37,603 nt of DNA. It comes from an uncultured Candidatus Poseidoniales archaeon. GTDB taxonomy: Archaea > Thermoplasmatota > Poseidoniia > Poseidoniales > Thalassarchaeaceae. Where the stretch lies: NCBI GenBank assembly GCA_902573115.1, contig CACGIM010000008.1, positions 1-37,603 on the forward strand, given 5' to 3'. This document shows, piece after piece, positions 1 to 8,305 of this stretch (position 1 is its first letter; each line of letters starts with the position of its first letter). The notes beneath the pieces are model-generated. The model was given only the letters and a program-made list of their open reading frames with translations, was not told the DNA's origin and did not search any database. The translations under genes and the position numbers were made by a program.

Positions 1-203
<203 letters not shown>

Positions 204-824
204 ATGTCCCTCATTGGGTGCTCCATGGGAGTCGGTTGGGCGGTCTTCAGAAACTACTCTGGTCACGCCAAGGAAATATTGGGAGACGTAACGGATTACC
301 CTCGATTCTTTCTAATGCCCCCCTCCGCAATGGTAGATTGCGATGAACATGGGAATAATGTTGTAACGCTTCTGGAACCAAAAGAACATATTGATCACGA
401 GGTTGAGATGGTAATAAGGCTCGGTGAGAACTTGGAACCGATTCAGATGTGTGTTGGAATAGATACGACAAACAGAACTCGTCAGACTATGGCTAAGTTA
501 GAGGGCTGGCCATGGCTTGAGGGGAAGGGTTTCAGAGGATCAGGGGTCCTAGGAACTTGGACCGACTGGGATAGTGGTGCAAAGGAAATTGGCCTGTCTC
601 TAAATGGCGAGACTAAGCAGATGGCCTCTACGGAAATGATGGTCCACTCCTTAGACTCAATCATGAAGAATCTGACTCGATGGTATGACCTCGAACCTGG
701 AGATTTTGTGTGGACAGGTACTCCTAAGGGTGTTGGACCGATGAATGAAGGAGATCTAGTGGAAGCATGGATGAAGGACTCTGAGGGCAATATCGTTAGT
801 CATTTGAGGGCATTTTGTAAGTAA
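204..824 (+). CDS. fumarylacetoacetate hydrolase (FAH) family protein
   Basis: The 206-residue product matches the small, single-domain FAH family (FAHD1/HpcE type: acylpyruvate, oxaloacetate or related C-C bond hydrolysis or decarboxylation, cytosolic, Mg2+-dependent). Visible family landmarks: an N-terminal FRNYSGHAKE (the usual 'GRNYxxHAxE'), a metal-binding segment HEVEMVIRLGEN, DTTNRTRQ followed by GKGFRGSGVLGTW, and near the C-terminus WTGTPKGVGPMNEGD, the 'GTPxGVGxxxxGD' motif. Start at ATG 204 is chosen; ATG 225 (MGVGWAV) is an alternative that would still keep the core. Its length is normal. The amidohydrolase follows on the same strand after 19 bases, suggesting co-transcription and a shared catabolic or metabolite-clearance role, but the substrate cannot be read from sequence. 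Confidence 0.85.
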   Translation: MSLIGCSMGVGWAVFRNYSGHAKEILGDVTDYPRFFLMPPSAMVDCDEHGNNVVTLLEPKEHIDHEVEMVIRLGENLEPIQMCVGIDTTNRTRQTMAKLEGWPWLEGKGFRGSGVLGTWTDWDSGAKEIGLSLNGETKQMASTEMMVHSLDSIMKNLTRWYDLEPGDFVWTGTPKGVGPMNEGDLVEAWMKDSEGNIVSHLRAFCK

Positions 825-843
825 TTGAAATGAAGGTAAGGAT

Positions 844-2097
844 ATGGGGGAGGAATCCAGGAGAATCACCGATACCTGGCTCATAGATGATGATGGGACC
901 ATTCAAAATGGTGACTTTCTGCTCTTTAAAGATGGTAGATTTGAAAATAGTAAGGGTGACGAAGATGTTTTGGAAACAATCAATGGTAGCTCCAAGATAG
1001 TGACTAGGTCTCTTCAGAACTGGCACACGCACATGGCAATGGTACTGAACAAATCTATGGGGGAGGGCCTACCACTTATGGAGTGGTTGGAGACCTCAAT
1101 ATTTCCAGTTGAGAAGGGTCTGACACCTAAATTAGTTGAGGTGGGAACTAGAGCAGCTGTGGCCGAAATGATATCCACAGGGACTACCTTTGCCTGTGAC
1201 ATGTATTACCACCCCGAAATAGTGGGCGATGTTCTAGCTAAGTCAGGAATCAGAGCCAAGGTTTGTGGCCCGATTACAGATTTCCCAACACCCTCATATC
1301 CTAATGGGCCAGGAGAGGCGCTCAAGAAGGTCGAGTCTCTAATTTCTGGAGGATCTCCCAGTCCAGGAAGAGTAGAATACGGAATAGGAACACATTCTGT
1401 ATACACCTGTTCCGAAGAGACGTTGATAAAGGCCTCAGAAATTTCTCAAAGGACGGGATGCACGCTGAGCATACATACCTCTGAAACTAGGAAGGAAGTT
1501 GCAGACTGCCACTCCGAACACGGAATGTACCCCGTAGAGTATCTTGACTCTATCGACTATTTCACAGAGGGCACAGTTTGCGCACACTGCGGTTGGGTGA
1601 CAAAAAAGGAGATGAGGATATTAGCAGGACATGGTGCCCATGCTGTCCACTGCCCGACTAGCAATCAGAAACTTGCATGTGGAGGGACAATGTCCTACCC
1701 AGCTATGAAAGAAGCGGGTGTAGACGTGAGATTGGGGACAGATGGAGCGGCTAGCAACAACTCTCTTGACATGAGGGCTGAATCAAAGGCAGCGAGCTTA
1801 ATTCAGAGGCATGATCATTGGGATGCCAGAGTTCTAGGCCCCAAGGAGACATGGAAACTAGCTACTAAGGAATCCAAAGACTGGGTGACTTGGGACTTAG
1901 ATGACATTAGGATGCGCCCTAAGGGAAATGAAGGAAGACGCCTGCTTCCAAACCTAATATACTCTGGAGCTAGGGTTCTTGATGTATTTGTTGATGGAGA
2001 GGTGCTTAGGAGAGACGGGATTACTATGACCGTGGATGAGGAGGCATCTTGCGTAGAAATTGATGAAGCGGTTGGCGAGTATTACTCTGAAATATAG
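844..2097 (+). CDS. metal-dependent amidohydrolase, MtaD/SsnA (ATZ/TRZ) type deaminase
   Basis: A 417-residue protein with the amidohydrolase-superfamily metal site laid out as in the MtaD/TrzA deaminases: NWHTHM (His61, His63), SIHTSET (His211), CAHCGW (His248) and LGTDGAASNN (Asp300). Relatives deaminate 5'-methylthioadenosine, S-adenosylhomocysteine or 5'-deoxyadenosine (archaeal DadD/MtaD), releasing ammonia in SAM by-product recycling. That role would suit a genome with radical SAM enzymes such as the RaSEA homologue at 17725-18858, but this link is inference. The N-terminal beta domain is short compared with bacterial MtaD and the segment after Asp300 is rather divergent, so another aminohydrolase substrate is possible. 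The ATG at 844 is preceded by a weak purine-rich stretch (AAGGTAAGG). Probably in an operon with the FAH gene. Confidence 0.82.
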   Translation: MGEESRRITDTWLIDDDGTIQNGDFLLFKDGRFENSKGDEDVLETINGSSKIVTRSLQNWHTHMAMVLNKSMGEGLPLMEWLETSIFPVEKGLTPKLVEVGTRAAVAEMISTGTTFACDMYYHPEIVGDVLAKSGIRAKVCGPITDFPTPSYPNGPGEALKKVESLISGGSPSPGRVEYGIGTHSVYTCSEETLIKASEISQRTGCTLSIHTSETRKEVADCHSEHGMYPVEYLDSIDYFTEGTVCAHCGWVTKKEMRILAGHGAHAVHCPTSNQKLACGGTMSYPAMKEAGVDVRLGTDGAASNNSLDMRAESKAASLIQRHDHWDARVLGPKETWKLATKESKDWVTWDLDDIRMRPKGNEGRRLLPNLIYSGARVLDVFVDGEVLRRDGITMTVDEEASCVEIDEAVGEYYSEI

Positions 2098-2236
2098 GTA
2101 CTCTAAACGTGAGCAATGGTGTAGATCAGTTAAGTCTTTAATGCGAAAAATCACCTTATCGAATATTACAATTCGATTCTGATAACAATAGATAATTGAC
2201 TGCAAATCTGATATCCCGAGAGCTCCGGATAACCTC
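2098..2236. other. AT-rich intergenic spacer
   Basis: About 139 bases between the amidohydrolase and the TauE-like gene. It contains a short imperfect inverted repeat (CGAAT / ATTCG, 2160-2175) and AT-rich stretches, but no tRNA-like fold, no convincing Shine-Dalgarno before the GTG at 2237 and no strong TATA box. It probably contains the terminator of the first operon and the promoter of the permease gene. Confidence 0.4.
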
Positions 2237-2989
2237 GTGGACAACGAAGTATTCCTACTGTTGATGGTTTTGGGGGTATTTGCAGGATTTGTTGATAGCG
2301 CCGTAGGAGGAGGAGGATTACTTCGGCTTCCTGCCATGATTAGTGCTGGTTTGCCACCTCACGTGGCCCTGGGAACCAATAAGTTCGCATCCGCCGCAGC
2401 AGCGGCTATTGCGAGTGCCAAGTATCTGCAGAGTGAAATTGTACCGAGGAAACCTGCCTTGATTGGGTGGTGTTTGATGATCGTATTTTCAATAATCGGG
2501 GCCAAAGTGGTACTATCTATCAGCGCTGATATTCTTCTTGGAATTGTTATTTTTGTCCTCTCAGCGCTGTTTCTATATGTCTTGTTAAATCCCCAATTTG
2601 GGAAAGAGGAGGAAATCAAGGAGAGCAATGTAATTCCGGTAACCGTGGGAATGGGAGCCGGATTAGGATTCTATGAGGGTTTTCTTGGACCGGGTACTGG
2701 TAGTATGCTAATGGCCGGATACATCAAAGGTGCTGGTTTTGGAATGGATAGGGCAGCTGCCACTGGCAGAATTCTGAATTTCGGGGGAAATATAGGTTCT
2801 TTTGCTATTTTTGCTATGGCTGCATCGGTAAACTACGAGGTTGCAATTCCATTTGCCCTAGCAAATATGATTGGTGGTTTCCTAGCGCCCGGATATGTCC
2901 TGAGATATGGCTATTCACTACTTCGGCCGATGTTTTTGATTGTCGCAGCAATAATGATATTAGCCCAAATAATGAATATTCTAAGCTAA
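2237..2989 (+). CDS. TauE/SafE family permease
   Basis: The 250-residue product is almost entirely hydrophobic with about seven to eight predicted membrane helices. The N-terminal helix is followed by GFVDSAVGGGGLLRLPAM, the conserved 'G-x-x-D-x-x-x-GGGGxxxxP' signature of the TauE/SafE (TSUP) family, and LGTNKFAS is the family's LGTNK motif. A second pseudo-repeat begins at GFYEGFLGPGTGSML. The family exports sulfite, sulfoacetate or related organosulfur anions, although many members have no known substrate. The GTG at 2237 is the best start since the next in-frame start would cut into helix 1. Neighbours give no clue to the substrate. It converges with the alpha/beta hydrolase, with 13 bases between stops. 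Confidence 0.9.
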   Translation: MDNEVFLLLMVLGVFAGFVDSAVGGGGLLRLPAMISAGLPPHVALGTNKFASAAAAAIASAKYLQSEIVPRKPALIGWCLMIVFSIIGAKVVLSISADILLGIVIFVLSALFLYVLLNPQFGKEEEIKESNVIPVTVGMGAGLGFYEGFLGPGTGSMLMAGYIKGAGFGMDRAAATGRILNFGGNIGSFAIFAMAASVNYEVAIPFALANMIGGFLAPGYVLRYGYSLLRPMFLIVAAIMILAQIMNILS

Positions 2990-3002
2990 TTATGCTTATC
3001 CA

Positions 3003-4052
3003 TTATGTCGAAGACAATTGATTTGTCATCCAGTCCCTAACTAATCTCCTTCTGTCTTTGGAGTCTACCTTAGAGGTATGTGGCATGTCAAGCTCGTGGA
3101 TTTCTGAAATATGAGAAATATGTTCCTTTATCAACCGAAAATGGTATTGGCCGAGGGTCATATCATTTCTAGACTGAAGTACCAATGCAGGAACATTGGG
3201 TATGCCGCAATAAGGTAGCTCCGCGTTAGAATATCTAATTCCAAGATCTGGATGTATCCTTTCGTGTTCCATTCTGAGAATATGCCTTACCCAGTGTGTC
3301 GCAAGAGCGGCCCTGCCCGGTAGTTTCTTTTCTATTATCAGAGGCATGGAGGCTACAGGGGATTCGAGAATAATTCCCTTGAGCGAATCCTTCCACCACC
3401 CAGAGGAGTGAGAAGAAAGTCTCAGAGTCAGAAATCCGCCTAGTGAGTGGCCGTAAATCCATAGCCGGTTTGGAGTGAATCCAAGTATATCTGGGGCATG
3501 ATCCAAAAGACCCTCGATGTCTGTCACGGCCTTTAGCACTGTCCAGTCTTTCCTTTTACCCTGTGAGCCAAATCCTCTTTGATCGAGGCTTATGACATTC
3601 ATACCTAGCTCATGAAATTGCAAAGCTCTAGATTCGCCTCTGGCCAAACAAGACCCATATCCGTGTAGGTATACTAGGAGGTCCCTGCTTTCATTATCAG
3701 ATCGCAAAATAAAGGCCTTGAAGGGTTCGTTAGCCCAGCCGTTGAATGTAAAGGATTCCCAATTTCCTGTCATTGGACCGTCTGAAGCCGGTTTACCTGT
3801 GACAAATACTAACCTGTAAACAATCCAGTAAACGACTGCATAAGCGAGACAGGGCAAAGTTATTCCAACAGCAACCCAAAAACCCTCGCTAGAGGAGACT
3901 TCTGGAAAATATAAGAAAAGAAAGATCTCTACAGGGATTACAAGCAATAGTAGCTTAGGGATGATTGGGTACCAGGTATCTTTGGATACAGAGTATGAAG
4001 ACGCAATTCCTTTGACAAAGGCAGGATCAGGTTGGTCCCCTTCAGATAACAT
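3003..4052 (-). CDS. membrane-anchored alpha/beta hydrolase
   Basis: A 349-residue protein with two N-terminal membrane helices (about 31-49 and 58-82) followed by an alpha/beta hydrolase domain. Visible elements: oxyanion region LHGYGS (around 130), LDQRGFGSQG, the nucleophile elbow IYGHSLGG (Ser203), a probable acid in LQSRNDMTL and a candidate catalytic His in ELDMPHTSK. The domain should lie on one face of the membrane; topology cannot be settled by eye. Relatives include esterases, acylglycerol lipases and BAAT/peptidase-S9-like proteins, and the substrate here is unknown. Start is the ATG at 4052. It is transcribed divergently from the peroxiredoxin-like gene across a 159-base spacer. 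Confidence 0.85.
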   Translation of the reverse strand: MLSEGDQPDPAFVKGIASSYSVSKDTWYPIIPKLLLLVIPVEIFLFLYFPEVSSSEGFWVAVGITLPCLAYAVVYWIVYRLVFVTGKPASDGPMTGNWESFTFNGWANEPFKAFILRSDNESRDLLVYLHGYGSCLARGESRALQFHELGMNVISLDQRGFGSQGKRKDWTVLKAVTDIEGLLDHAPDILGFTPNRLWIYGHSLGGFLTLRLSSHSSGWWKDSLKGIILESPVASMPLIIEKKLPGRAALATHWVRHILRMEHERIHPDLGIRYSNAELPYCGIPNVPALVLQSRNDMTLGQYHFRLIKEHISHISEIHELDMPHTSKVDSKDRRRLVRDWMTNQLSST

Positions 4053-4140
4053 GGCGTTTCCTACAAACTAACCTGTAATCCCAGATAGATAAAACATCGA
4101 GTGTGCATGATTGAAATACGTGAGAAAATCTACACTAAGT

Positions 4141-4150
4141 AATATATAAA
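4141..4150 (+). promoter_or_regulatory. TATA box for the peroxiredoxin-membrane protein operon
   Basis: AATATATAAA is the clearest archaeal TATA element in the window. It sits in the 159-base divergent spacer 4053-4211, about 65 bases before the ATG at 4212, so transcription would begin near 4170 and leave a 40-base leader. The rest of the spacer is AT-rich, with a T-run at about 4185-4190. GGCGTTTC occurs on the plus strand just upstream of both starts (4053 region and 4203), which I regard as chance unless conserved. Confidence 0.5.
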
Positions 4151-4211
4151 CAGTTAATATTATTCTTATCATTTTTGGTCAGTTTTTTTACTCATATTAC
4201 CTGGCGTTTCT

Positions 4212-4754
4212 ATGCCTAAGCTTAGTCGAGGAGACCCTGCTCCTGATATTTCTCTACCAGCAATTGACGGAACTATATTCGAAATGTCATCGATGAGAGG
4301 TAAGAAAGTAATTTTCACATTTTTCAGATTTTCATCTTGCCCCTTTTGCAATATAAGAATAGATCGTCTGATAAAGAGATGGAAAGAATTCCCGGAGGAC
4401 ACAGTTATGGTGGGTGTTTTTGATGCCCAGATAGAAGAACTTACAAAACGAATGGAAAGGAAAAATGTTCCCTTTACCATTGTTGCAGACGAGACATACG
4501 ATACCTTCGTAGAAAGTGGTGTTACGAAATCCTTCTGGAGATTTATGTGGGGGGCATTTAGATCACCAATAACCTTCCTACAGGCCACACTAAGAGGTTA
4601 CGTTCCGATGACCATGTCGATATCTAAGATGTCTACAATACCTGTAGATTTGCTCATAGATGAAGAGGGCAAGGTAAGAGAAGCTCACTATTGCAAGGAC
4701 ACTGTCGATCACATACCAATCGACAAGCTGATTTCCTTTGCAAGAGGTGAATGA
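4212..4754 (+). CDS. peroxiredoxin-like / AhpC-TSA family thioredoxin-fold protein
   Basis: The 180-residue product begins like a peroxiredoxin (MPKLSRGDPAPDISLPAIDG), has the strand-helix KVIFTFFRFSSCPFCNIRI with Cys43 and Cys46 as CPFC, and ends with PVDLLIDEEGKVREAHY, the typical 'xFLIDxxGxI' segment. The Prx Thr/Ser-x-x-Cys pocket is modified to SSCPFC, so the CxxC arrangement resembles the PRX-like2/TlpA group rather than classical AhpC. It probably reduces peroxides or disulfides in the cytosol. There is no signal peptide. Its stop overlaps the start of the next gene (ATGA at 4751-4754), so the two are translationally coupled. Confidence 0.82.
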   Translation: MPKLSRGDPAPDISLPAIDGTIFEMSSMRGKKVIFTFFRFSSCPFCNIRIDRLIKRWKEFPEDTVMVGVFDAQIEELTKRMERKNVPFTIVADETYDTFVESGVTKSFWRFMWGAFRSPITFLQATLRGYVPMTMSISKMSTIPVDLLIDEEGKVREAHYCKDTVDHIPIDKLISFARGE

Positions 4755-5818
4755 GCTTGGGACCTTTCGACTACGGGCCCATTGAAGGTTGCACCAAAGA
4801 TATCTGCATGTCCCCGTACAGAATATTAGATCCAGAGTCTCCAGAGATTCTCGAAATGTGGGTTATCACATTTCTTGTCTGGGCGTTATTTTCTACCGCC
4901 GCTTATTTTCTAGTCAAATTCTCCAAGGGAAATCTTAGAGACTGGATTCTCGCTGTACCATATTATTCCGGAATGATTGGGATAGGTACGCTTTGGCTTT
5001 CGGTTTTCATTGGTGGATTCGTCATTCCAGACGGACAATTTGGTGCTTGGACCCACTCTCTAAGTCAGTACACCACGATCAGTGTCTTGGTATACTATCA
5101 GCCGATCCGAACATTAATTCCGATTGGATTTAGCATAGCTAACTTTGGTGCACTTGTTGCCTTGGCGGAGGGATGGAGGAGATGGGCAAAAGATGGCCCC
5201 CCAGATTCTAACCAAAACAAATTAATTGGCTTGTTCACTATCATAGCCCTATCAATTCTGATAATACCAATATTGGATGTGGTGGCAGCTCCCTCCTATC
5301 TGAACGCACTAGGATCTTGGGGACTGACATTCCTGCTTATCGTGATAGGTTTGTCTGCATTTTACTCGTTGTTAGAAGCATATCGCAATGGAAGCGGATT
5401 GAGAAGCTCCTCCTATCTATTTTTCTTGTCAATGTGGGGGACTCTAGTGATTGCAGGGAGTTTCTGGGTGGAGGCTAGCCTTTCTTTCTCAAGACATTTC
5501 GACAGGCCCATCCACCTTGATGCAAGTTACACATCTTTTCTGTTTGCTGCATTGACTCCTATCTTCGGATCTCTAGCATTGTACTCGATTGCAATCAAGA
5601 AGGGTTCTGACATATCCTTCGAAAGCAGACTACTAACGATTTCTGGATTAATTATCTTCCTTGCCTTAAGTTATGTTATCTGCTATGAAATGGGAGTATA
5701 CAAGTTATTCTTCAATGGTAATTACAATGAGTCCTTAATTGGCTTTCACGAGCACATACTATTGAGCATGGAGTTCCTCTGGCTGACATACTTTGGTACC
5801 GAGCTTATAGATGATTAG
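4751..5818 (+). CDS. unknown polytopic membrane protein
   Basis: I do not recognise this 355-residue protein. After about 30 soluble residues that include a Cys pair (GCTKDIC) it shows roughly nine hydrophobic segments: WVITFLVWALFSTAAYFLV, AVPYYSGMIGIGTLWLSVF, a segment around residue 115, FGALVALAEGW, LIGLFTIIALSILIIPIL, WGLTFLLIVIGLSAFY, LSMWGTLVIAGSFW, FLFAALTPIFGSLALYSI and LLTISGLIIFLALSYVI. Scattered histidines occur in HSLSQY, RHFDRPIHL and GFHEH, but I see no quinone, heme or transporter signature. The start overlaps the peroxiredoxin-like stop by four bases, so a redox-linked membrane role (for example a DsbD/DoxX-like or carotenoid-type function) is conceivable but unproven. It converges with the Ca2+/H+ exchanger, with four bases between stops. 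Confidence 0.75.
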   Translation: MSLGPFDYGPIEGCTKDICMSPYRILDPESPEILEMWVITFLVWALFSTAAYFLVKFSKGNLRDWILAVPYYSGMIGIGTLWLSVFIGGFVIPDGQFGAWTHSLSQYTTISVLVYYQPIRTLIPIGFSIANFGALVALAEGWRRWAKDGPPDSNQNKLIGLFTIIALSILIIPILDVVAAPSYLNALGSWGLTFLLIVIGLSAFYSLLEAYRNGSGLRSSSYLFFLSMWGTLVIAGSFWVEASLSFSRHFDRPIHLDASYTSFLFAALTPIFGSLALYSIAIKKGSDISFESRLLTISGLIIFLALSYVICYEMGVYKLFFNGNYNESLIGFHEHILLSMEFLWLTYFGTELIDD

Positions 5819-5822
5819 CTCA

Positions 5823-6947
5823 CTATGGGTGAAAAAGGAAAGCCGCACCAAGAACTGCATAAGAGGCCAAAAGCATGGCTCCTTCTAGCCAATTGGATTT
5901 CCCGTCAGCGGCGATTGAATTTACAATCAAAACCGACAAGAATGCTGAGACGGTCTCAATCATGCCGAACTCAAAGGTTAGAGGCACTCCCAGACCCCAT
6001 GCGAAGATTACCATCATGGGGGCTACGAAGACAGCTATCTGGGTAGAGGAACCCATTGATATTGCAAAGGAAAGGTCCATCTTGTCCTTTCCAGCTACAG
6101 TGACTGCCGTAAAATGCTCTGCGGCGTTACCGAACAAGGGGAGAAGTATTACTCCAATGAAAATATGAGGAAGTTCCAATTTATCAGCAGCATCCTCAAC
6201 TGAGTGGACTAGTATCTCTGCCATCCATGATACTAGAATCGTGGCAACCACCAGTAGTATGATTGCATCTCGCTGGGACATCTCAGGATCCTCGTGATGG
6301 GAGCCCTCTGTAGCAAACAGATGCTCATGACTGCGGAACTGGAAGAAAAGAAATAGACCGTAGATCAATAAGAGTATGACCGCTGCTATTCGACTTAGAT
6401 TTCTAACTCCCTCTTCTCCAGATAAGCCCCCTACAGTGGATTGGAAAACTGTTGGTATAATCAGCACAATCATTGAGAGGAGGAGCAATGACCCATTGGA
6501 GCTCACCTGAGTTTTCGAGAACTTCTGTTCTGTGAAGTGAATTCCGCCCCATACAAACGCTAAACCCATGACCAATAGGAGGTTTCCGAGAATGCTGCCA
6601 ATTATGCTGGCTTGAACCAATTGCAGGTAGAAAAACTCGGTATCTGTTCCTTTGTTCTGGTAAGCGCTGTAAATCAGTAGCAAAGCAATGATCATCTCAG
6701 CCGCATTACCGAATGTGGCGTTCAACAACCCTCCAAGCGACTCTGAAGTTCTGAGAGCTATCTCCTCGGTGGCTCGACCCATCAGAAATGCTAGAGGCAT
6801 TATGGCCACTAGCGATGAGGCGAAGGCCATTGAGGAGTCGTGCTGAAAATAATTGAAATAAATCGTAGTTGGGACAGCGAGTAAAAGTAAGTTTAGCTTT
6901 GAGTCTCGGGGATCCATTGCCCCTAGCCATTTCATTTGCTGTGCCAT
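5823..6947 (-). CDS. Ca2+/H+ antiporter, CaCA superfamily (CAX type)
   Basis: A protein of about 374 residues with 10-11 membrane helices and the two alpha-repeat signatures of cation/Ca2+ exchangers: LLNATFGNAAEMIIALLLI in the first half and LLPLFGNAAEHFTAV in the second, with the glutamates of the GNAAE motifs as the cation-binding residues. An acidic/His-rich loop (HEHLFATEGSHHEDPE) separates the halves, as in CAX proteins. It exchanges cytosolic Ca2+ for protons. The frame is open upstream to 7259, but that extension lies opposite the kinase gene and lacks family character, so I start at the ATG at 6947 (MAQQMKWLG); ATG 6935 is another choice. Divergent from the AK6 kinase gene. Confidence 0.92.
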   Translation of the reverse strand: MAQQMKWLGAMDPRDSKLNLLLLAVPTTIYFNYFQHDSSMAFASSLVAIMPLAFLMGRATEEIALRTSESLGGLLNATFGNAAEMIIALLLIYSAYQNKGTDTEFFYLQLVQASIIGSILGNLLLVMGLAFVWGGIHFTEQKFSKTQVSSNGSLLLLSMIVLIIPTVFQSTVGGLSGEEGVRNLSRIAAVILLLIYGLFLFFQFRSHEHLFATEGSHHEDPEMSQRDAIILLVVATILVSWMAEILVHSVEDAADKLELPHIFIGVILLPLFGNAAEHFTAVTVAGKDKMDLSFAISMGSSTQIAVFVAPMMVIFAWGLGVPLTFEFGMIETVSAFLSVLIVNSIAADGKSNWLEGAMLLASYAVLGAAFLFHP

Positions 6948-7029
6948 TATCGATCTCGTGTCAAGGATTCTAGGTGAATGTTGCGCCTTTGACGGGAGTG
7001 TTCTTGTCAACTTGTCATCACGAGACGGT

Positions 7030-7572
7030 GTGGAGGAGGCATTAAGACTAGCATTGACCGGAACACCTGGAGTTGGTAAAACTACTATATCCTCATTTCT
7101 CACTAATGAGGGTTTGCAGGTAATTTCAGTTGAGTCTCTGGCTGAGAAGCTAGGCTGCATTGATGCGGAGGACCCTGTGGACAGAGCAAGGCCAATCGAC
7201 GTGGTGGAGATGTGCTCACAATTGAAAACGGATTGGTCGACTAGTCCAATTGTTTCCACAGTAATTGACGGGCACCTCTCGCACCTACTTCCGGTTGATT
7301 GCTACATAATTGTCAGGTGTAATCCATCAGTTCTTAGGGGTAGACTTGAAGATAGGGGCTACACCGAACAAAAGATCAGACAGAATTTGGAATGGGAGAT
7401 CATAGGTGGGGCATGGAATGAGGTAAGCTCTGGATTACCCGTGATTGAGTTAGACGCAACGTCGGGCCCGATAGAGGGTAAAGTAAAACGGATTATGCAA
7501 TGGATGACAGATGGTTTCAAGCCAGATAGACCGGCCAGCCCGATTGACTGGATTGGAAGAGGTGAGGCTTAG
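7030..7572 (+). CDS. Fap7/AK6-type adenylate kinase (NTPase)
   Basis: The P-loop GTPGVGKT sits almost at the N-terminus, as in the Fap7/AK6 family of small nucleotide kinases. Later the sequence IIVRCNPSVLRGRLEDRGY-TEQKIRQNLEWEI matches the family's LID region ('R-L-x-x-R-G-Y-x-x-x-K-I-x-E-N-x-E-x-E'). Relatives phosphorylate AMP and assist cleavage of the 18S/16S rRNA 3' end during small-subunit maturation, a role consistent with the translation genes downstream. The start is uncertain: GTG 7030 (MEEALRLALTG) is chosen as closest to the usual 'MRIAITGTPG' start; GTG 6958 would add 24 residues without family counterpart. A GGAGGAGG stretch at 7032-7039 is not well placed for any standard start. 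It ends one base before the next gene's ATG. Confidence 0.82.
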   Translation: MEEALRLALTGTPGVGKTTISSFLTNEGLQVISVESLAEKLGCIDAEDPVDRARPIDVVEMCSQLKTDWSTSPIVSTVIDGHLSHLLPVDCYIIVRCNPSVLRGRLEDRGYTEQKIRQNLEWEIIGGAWNEVSSGLPVIELDATSGPIEGKVKRIMQWMTDGFKPDRPASPIDWIGRGEA

Positions 7573-8250
7573 ATGTTCGAAAAACTGAGGGAAAGGTGGA
7601 CTAAGACGATCAACCCAATGGTTCTAAGAATGGAGAAAGTTGATCCCAACTATCTCACATGGACAAGCCTTTTTCTTGCTCTTGGATCATTCTTTCTAGT
7701 GGCTGGAGCTAGTTTGGATAGTCGAGGGGCATTGGCAATAGTGGGCACAGTATTGTTGATACTTATCGCGGCGGTTTTGGATGGGTTGGATGGAGCACTA
7801 GCAAGACACCAAGGTACGGATAGCCCCTATGGTGATTTTTTGGACCACACAATAGACAGAGTTGTTGATATTGGACTTTTGGTTGCCATAGGTGCGAACA
7901 CAGTTTTTGTAGACAATCCTAGCTCGGGTTACCTCGCAGCCCTTCTGACCCTTTTTGGTTCATACATGGGAACTCAAGCTCAATCTGTAGGACTTGGTAG
8001 AATATACGGGGGATTCTCTAGGGCCGACAGAATGGTATTGACCCTAATGGCGCTGATTATTGCTTCTTGGCAGGCTCACTCTGGATTTTCTGGGTACGAA
8101 ATTGAAGAGATCCATGAGGTAATGGAGTGGTTAATATTAGGGAATAGTGAGCTCAATGGAATGACCTTCGCTTTATCCATTTCTGCTTGGGGGGGACTCT
8201 ATACCTTCATAGTTAGATTTATCAAAACCAGAAGTGGACTGCTATCGTGA
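7573..8250 (+). CDS. CDP-alcohol phosphatidyltransferase (candidate archaetidylinositol-phosphate synthase)
   Basis: A 225-residue membrane enzyme. The complete CDP-alcohol phosphatidyltransferase motif D-G-x2-A-R-x8-G-x3-D-x3-D is present: Asp73-Gly74, Ala77-Arg78, Gly87, Asp91 and Asp95, within LDGLDGALARHQGT and YGDFLDHTID. Around it are about six membrane helices. The enzymes move a phosphoalcohol from or to a CDP-archaeol or CDP-alcohol to make polar lipid head groups. Archaeal paralogues next to Fap7-like genes have been assigned to archaetidylinositol phosphate synthesis, which is my favoured but unproven guess; glycerol or serine head groups are possible. The ATG follows the kinase stop immediately, so the two are one operon. 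Confidence 0.87.
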   Translation: MFEKLRERWTKTINPMVLRMEKVDPNYLTWTSLFLALGSFFLVAGASLDSRGALAIVGTVLLILIAAVLDGLDGALARHQGTDSPYGDFLDHTIDRVVDIGLLVAIGANTVFVDNPSSGYLAALLTLFGSYMGTQAQSVGLGRIYGGFSRADRMVLTLMALIIASWQAHSGFSGYEIEEIHEVMEWLILGNSELNGMTFALSISAWGGLYTFIVRFIKTRSGLLS

Positions 8251-8278
8251 GCGCCTTTTCAGGTAGCCCTTGTAAACC

Positions 8279-8287
8279 TCTATTTTT
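8279..8287 (+). promoter_or_regulatory. TATA-like box before ftsZ
   Basis: TCTATTTTT is centred about 23 bases upstream of the ATG at 8306, the distance expected between an archaeal TATA box and a transcript starting at or near the initiation codon. There is no Shine-Dalgarno sequence before 8306. The 55-base spacer between the phosphatidyltransferase and ftsZ thus looks like a promoter for a leaderless mRNA. Confidence 0.4.
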
Positions 8288-8305
8288 CGGTCATCCACTG
8301 GGGCA

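Noticed and set aside
2098-2236. tRNA or small RNA gene in the longest AT-rich spacer
   Set aside because: No cloverleaf, no GGTTCRA-type T-loop and no strong stem was found.
6948-7259. N-terminal extension of the Ca2+/H+ exchanger by 104 residues
   Set aside because: It lies opposite the kinase gene, has no membrane or family features, and a good ATG exists at 6947.
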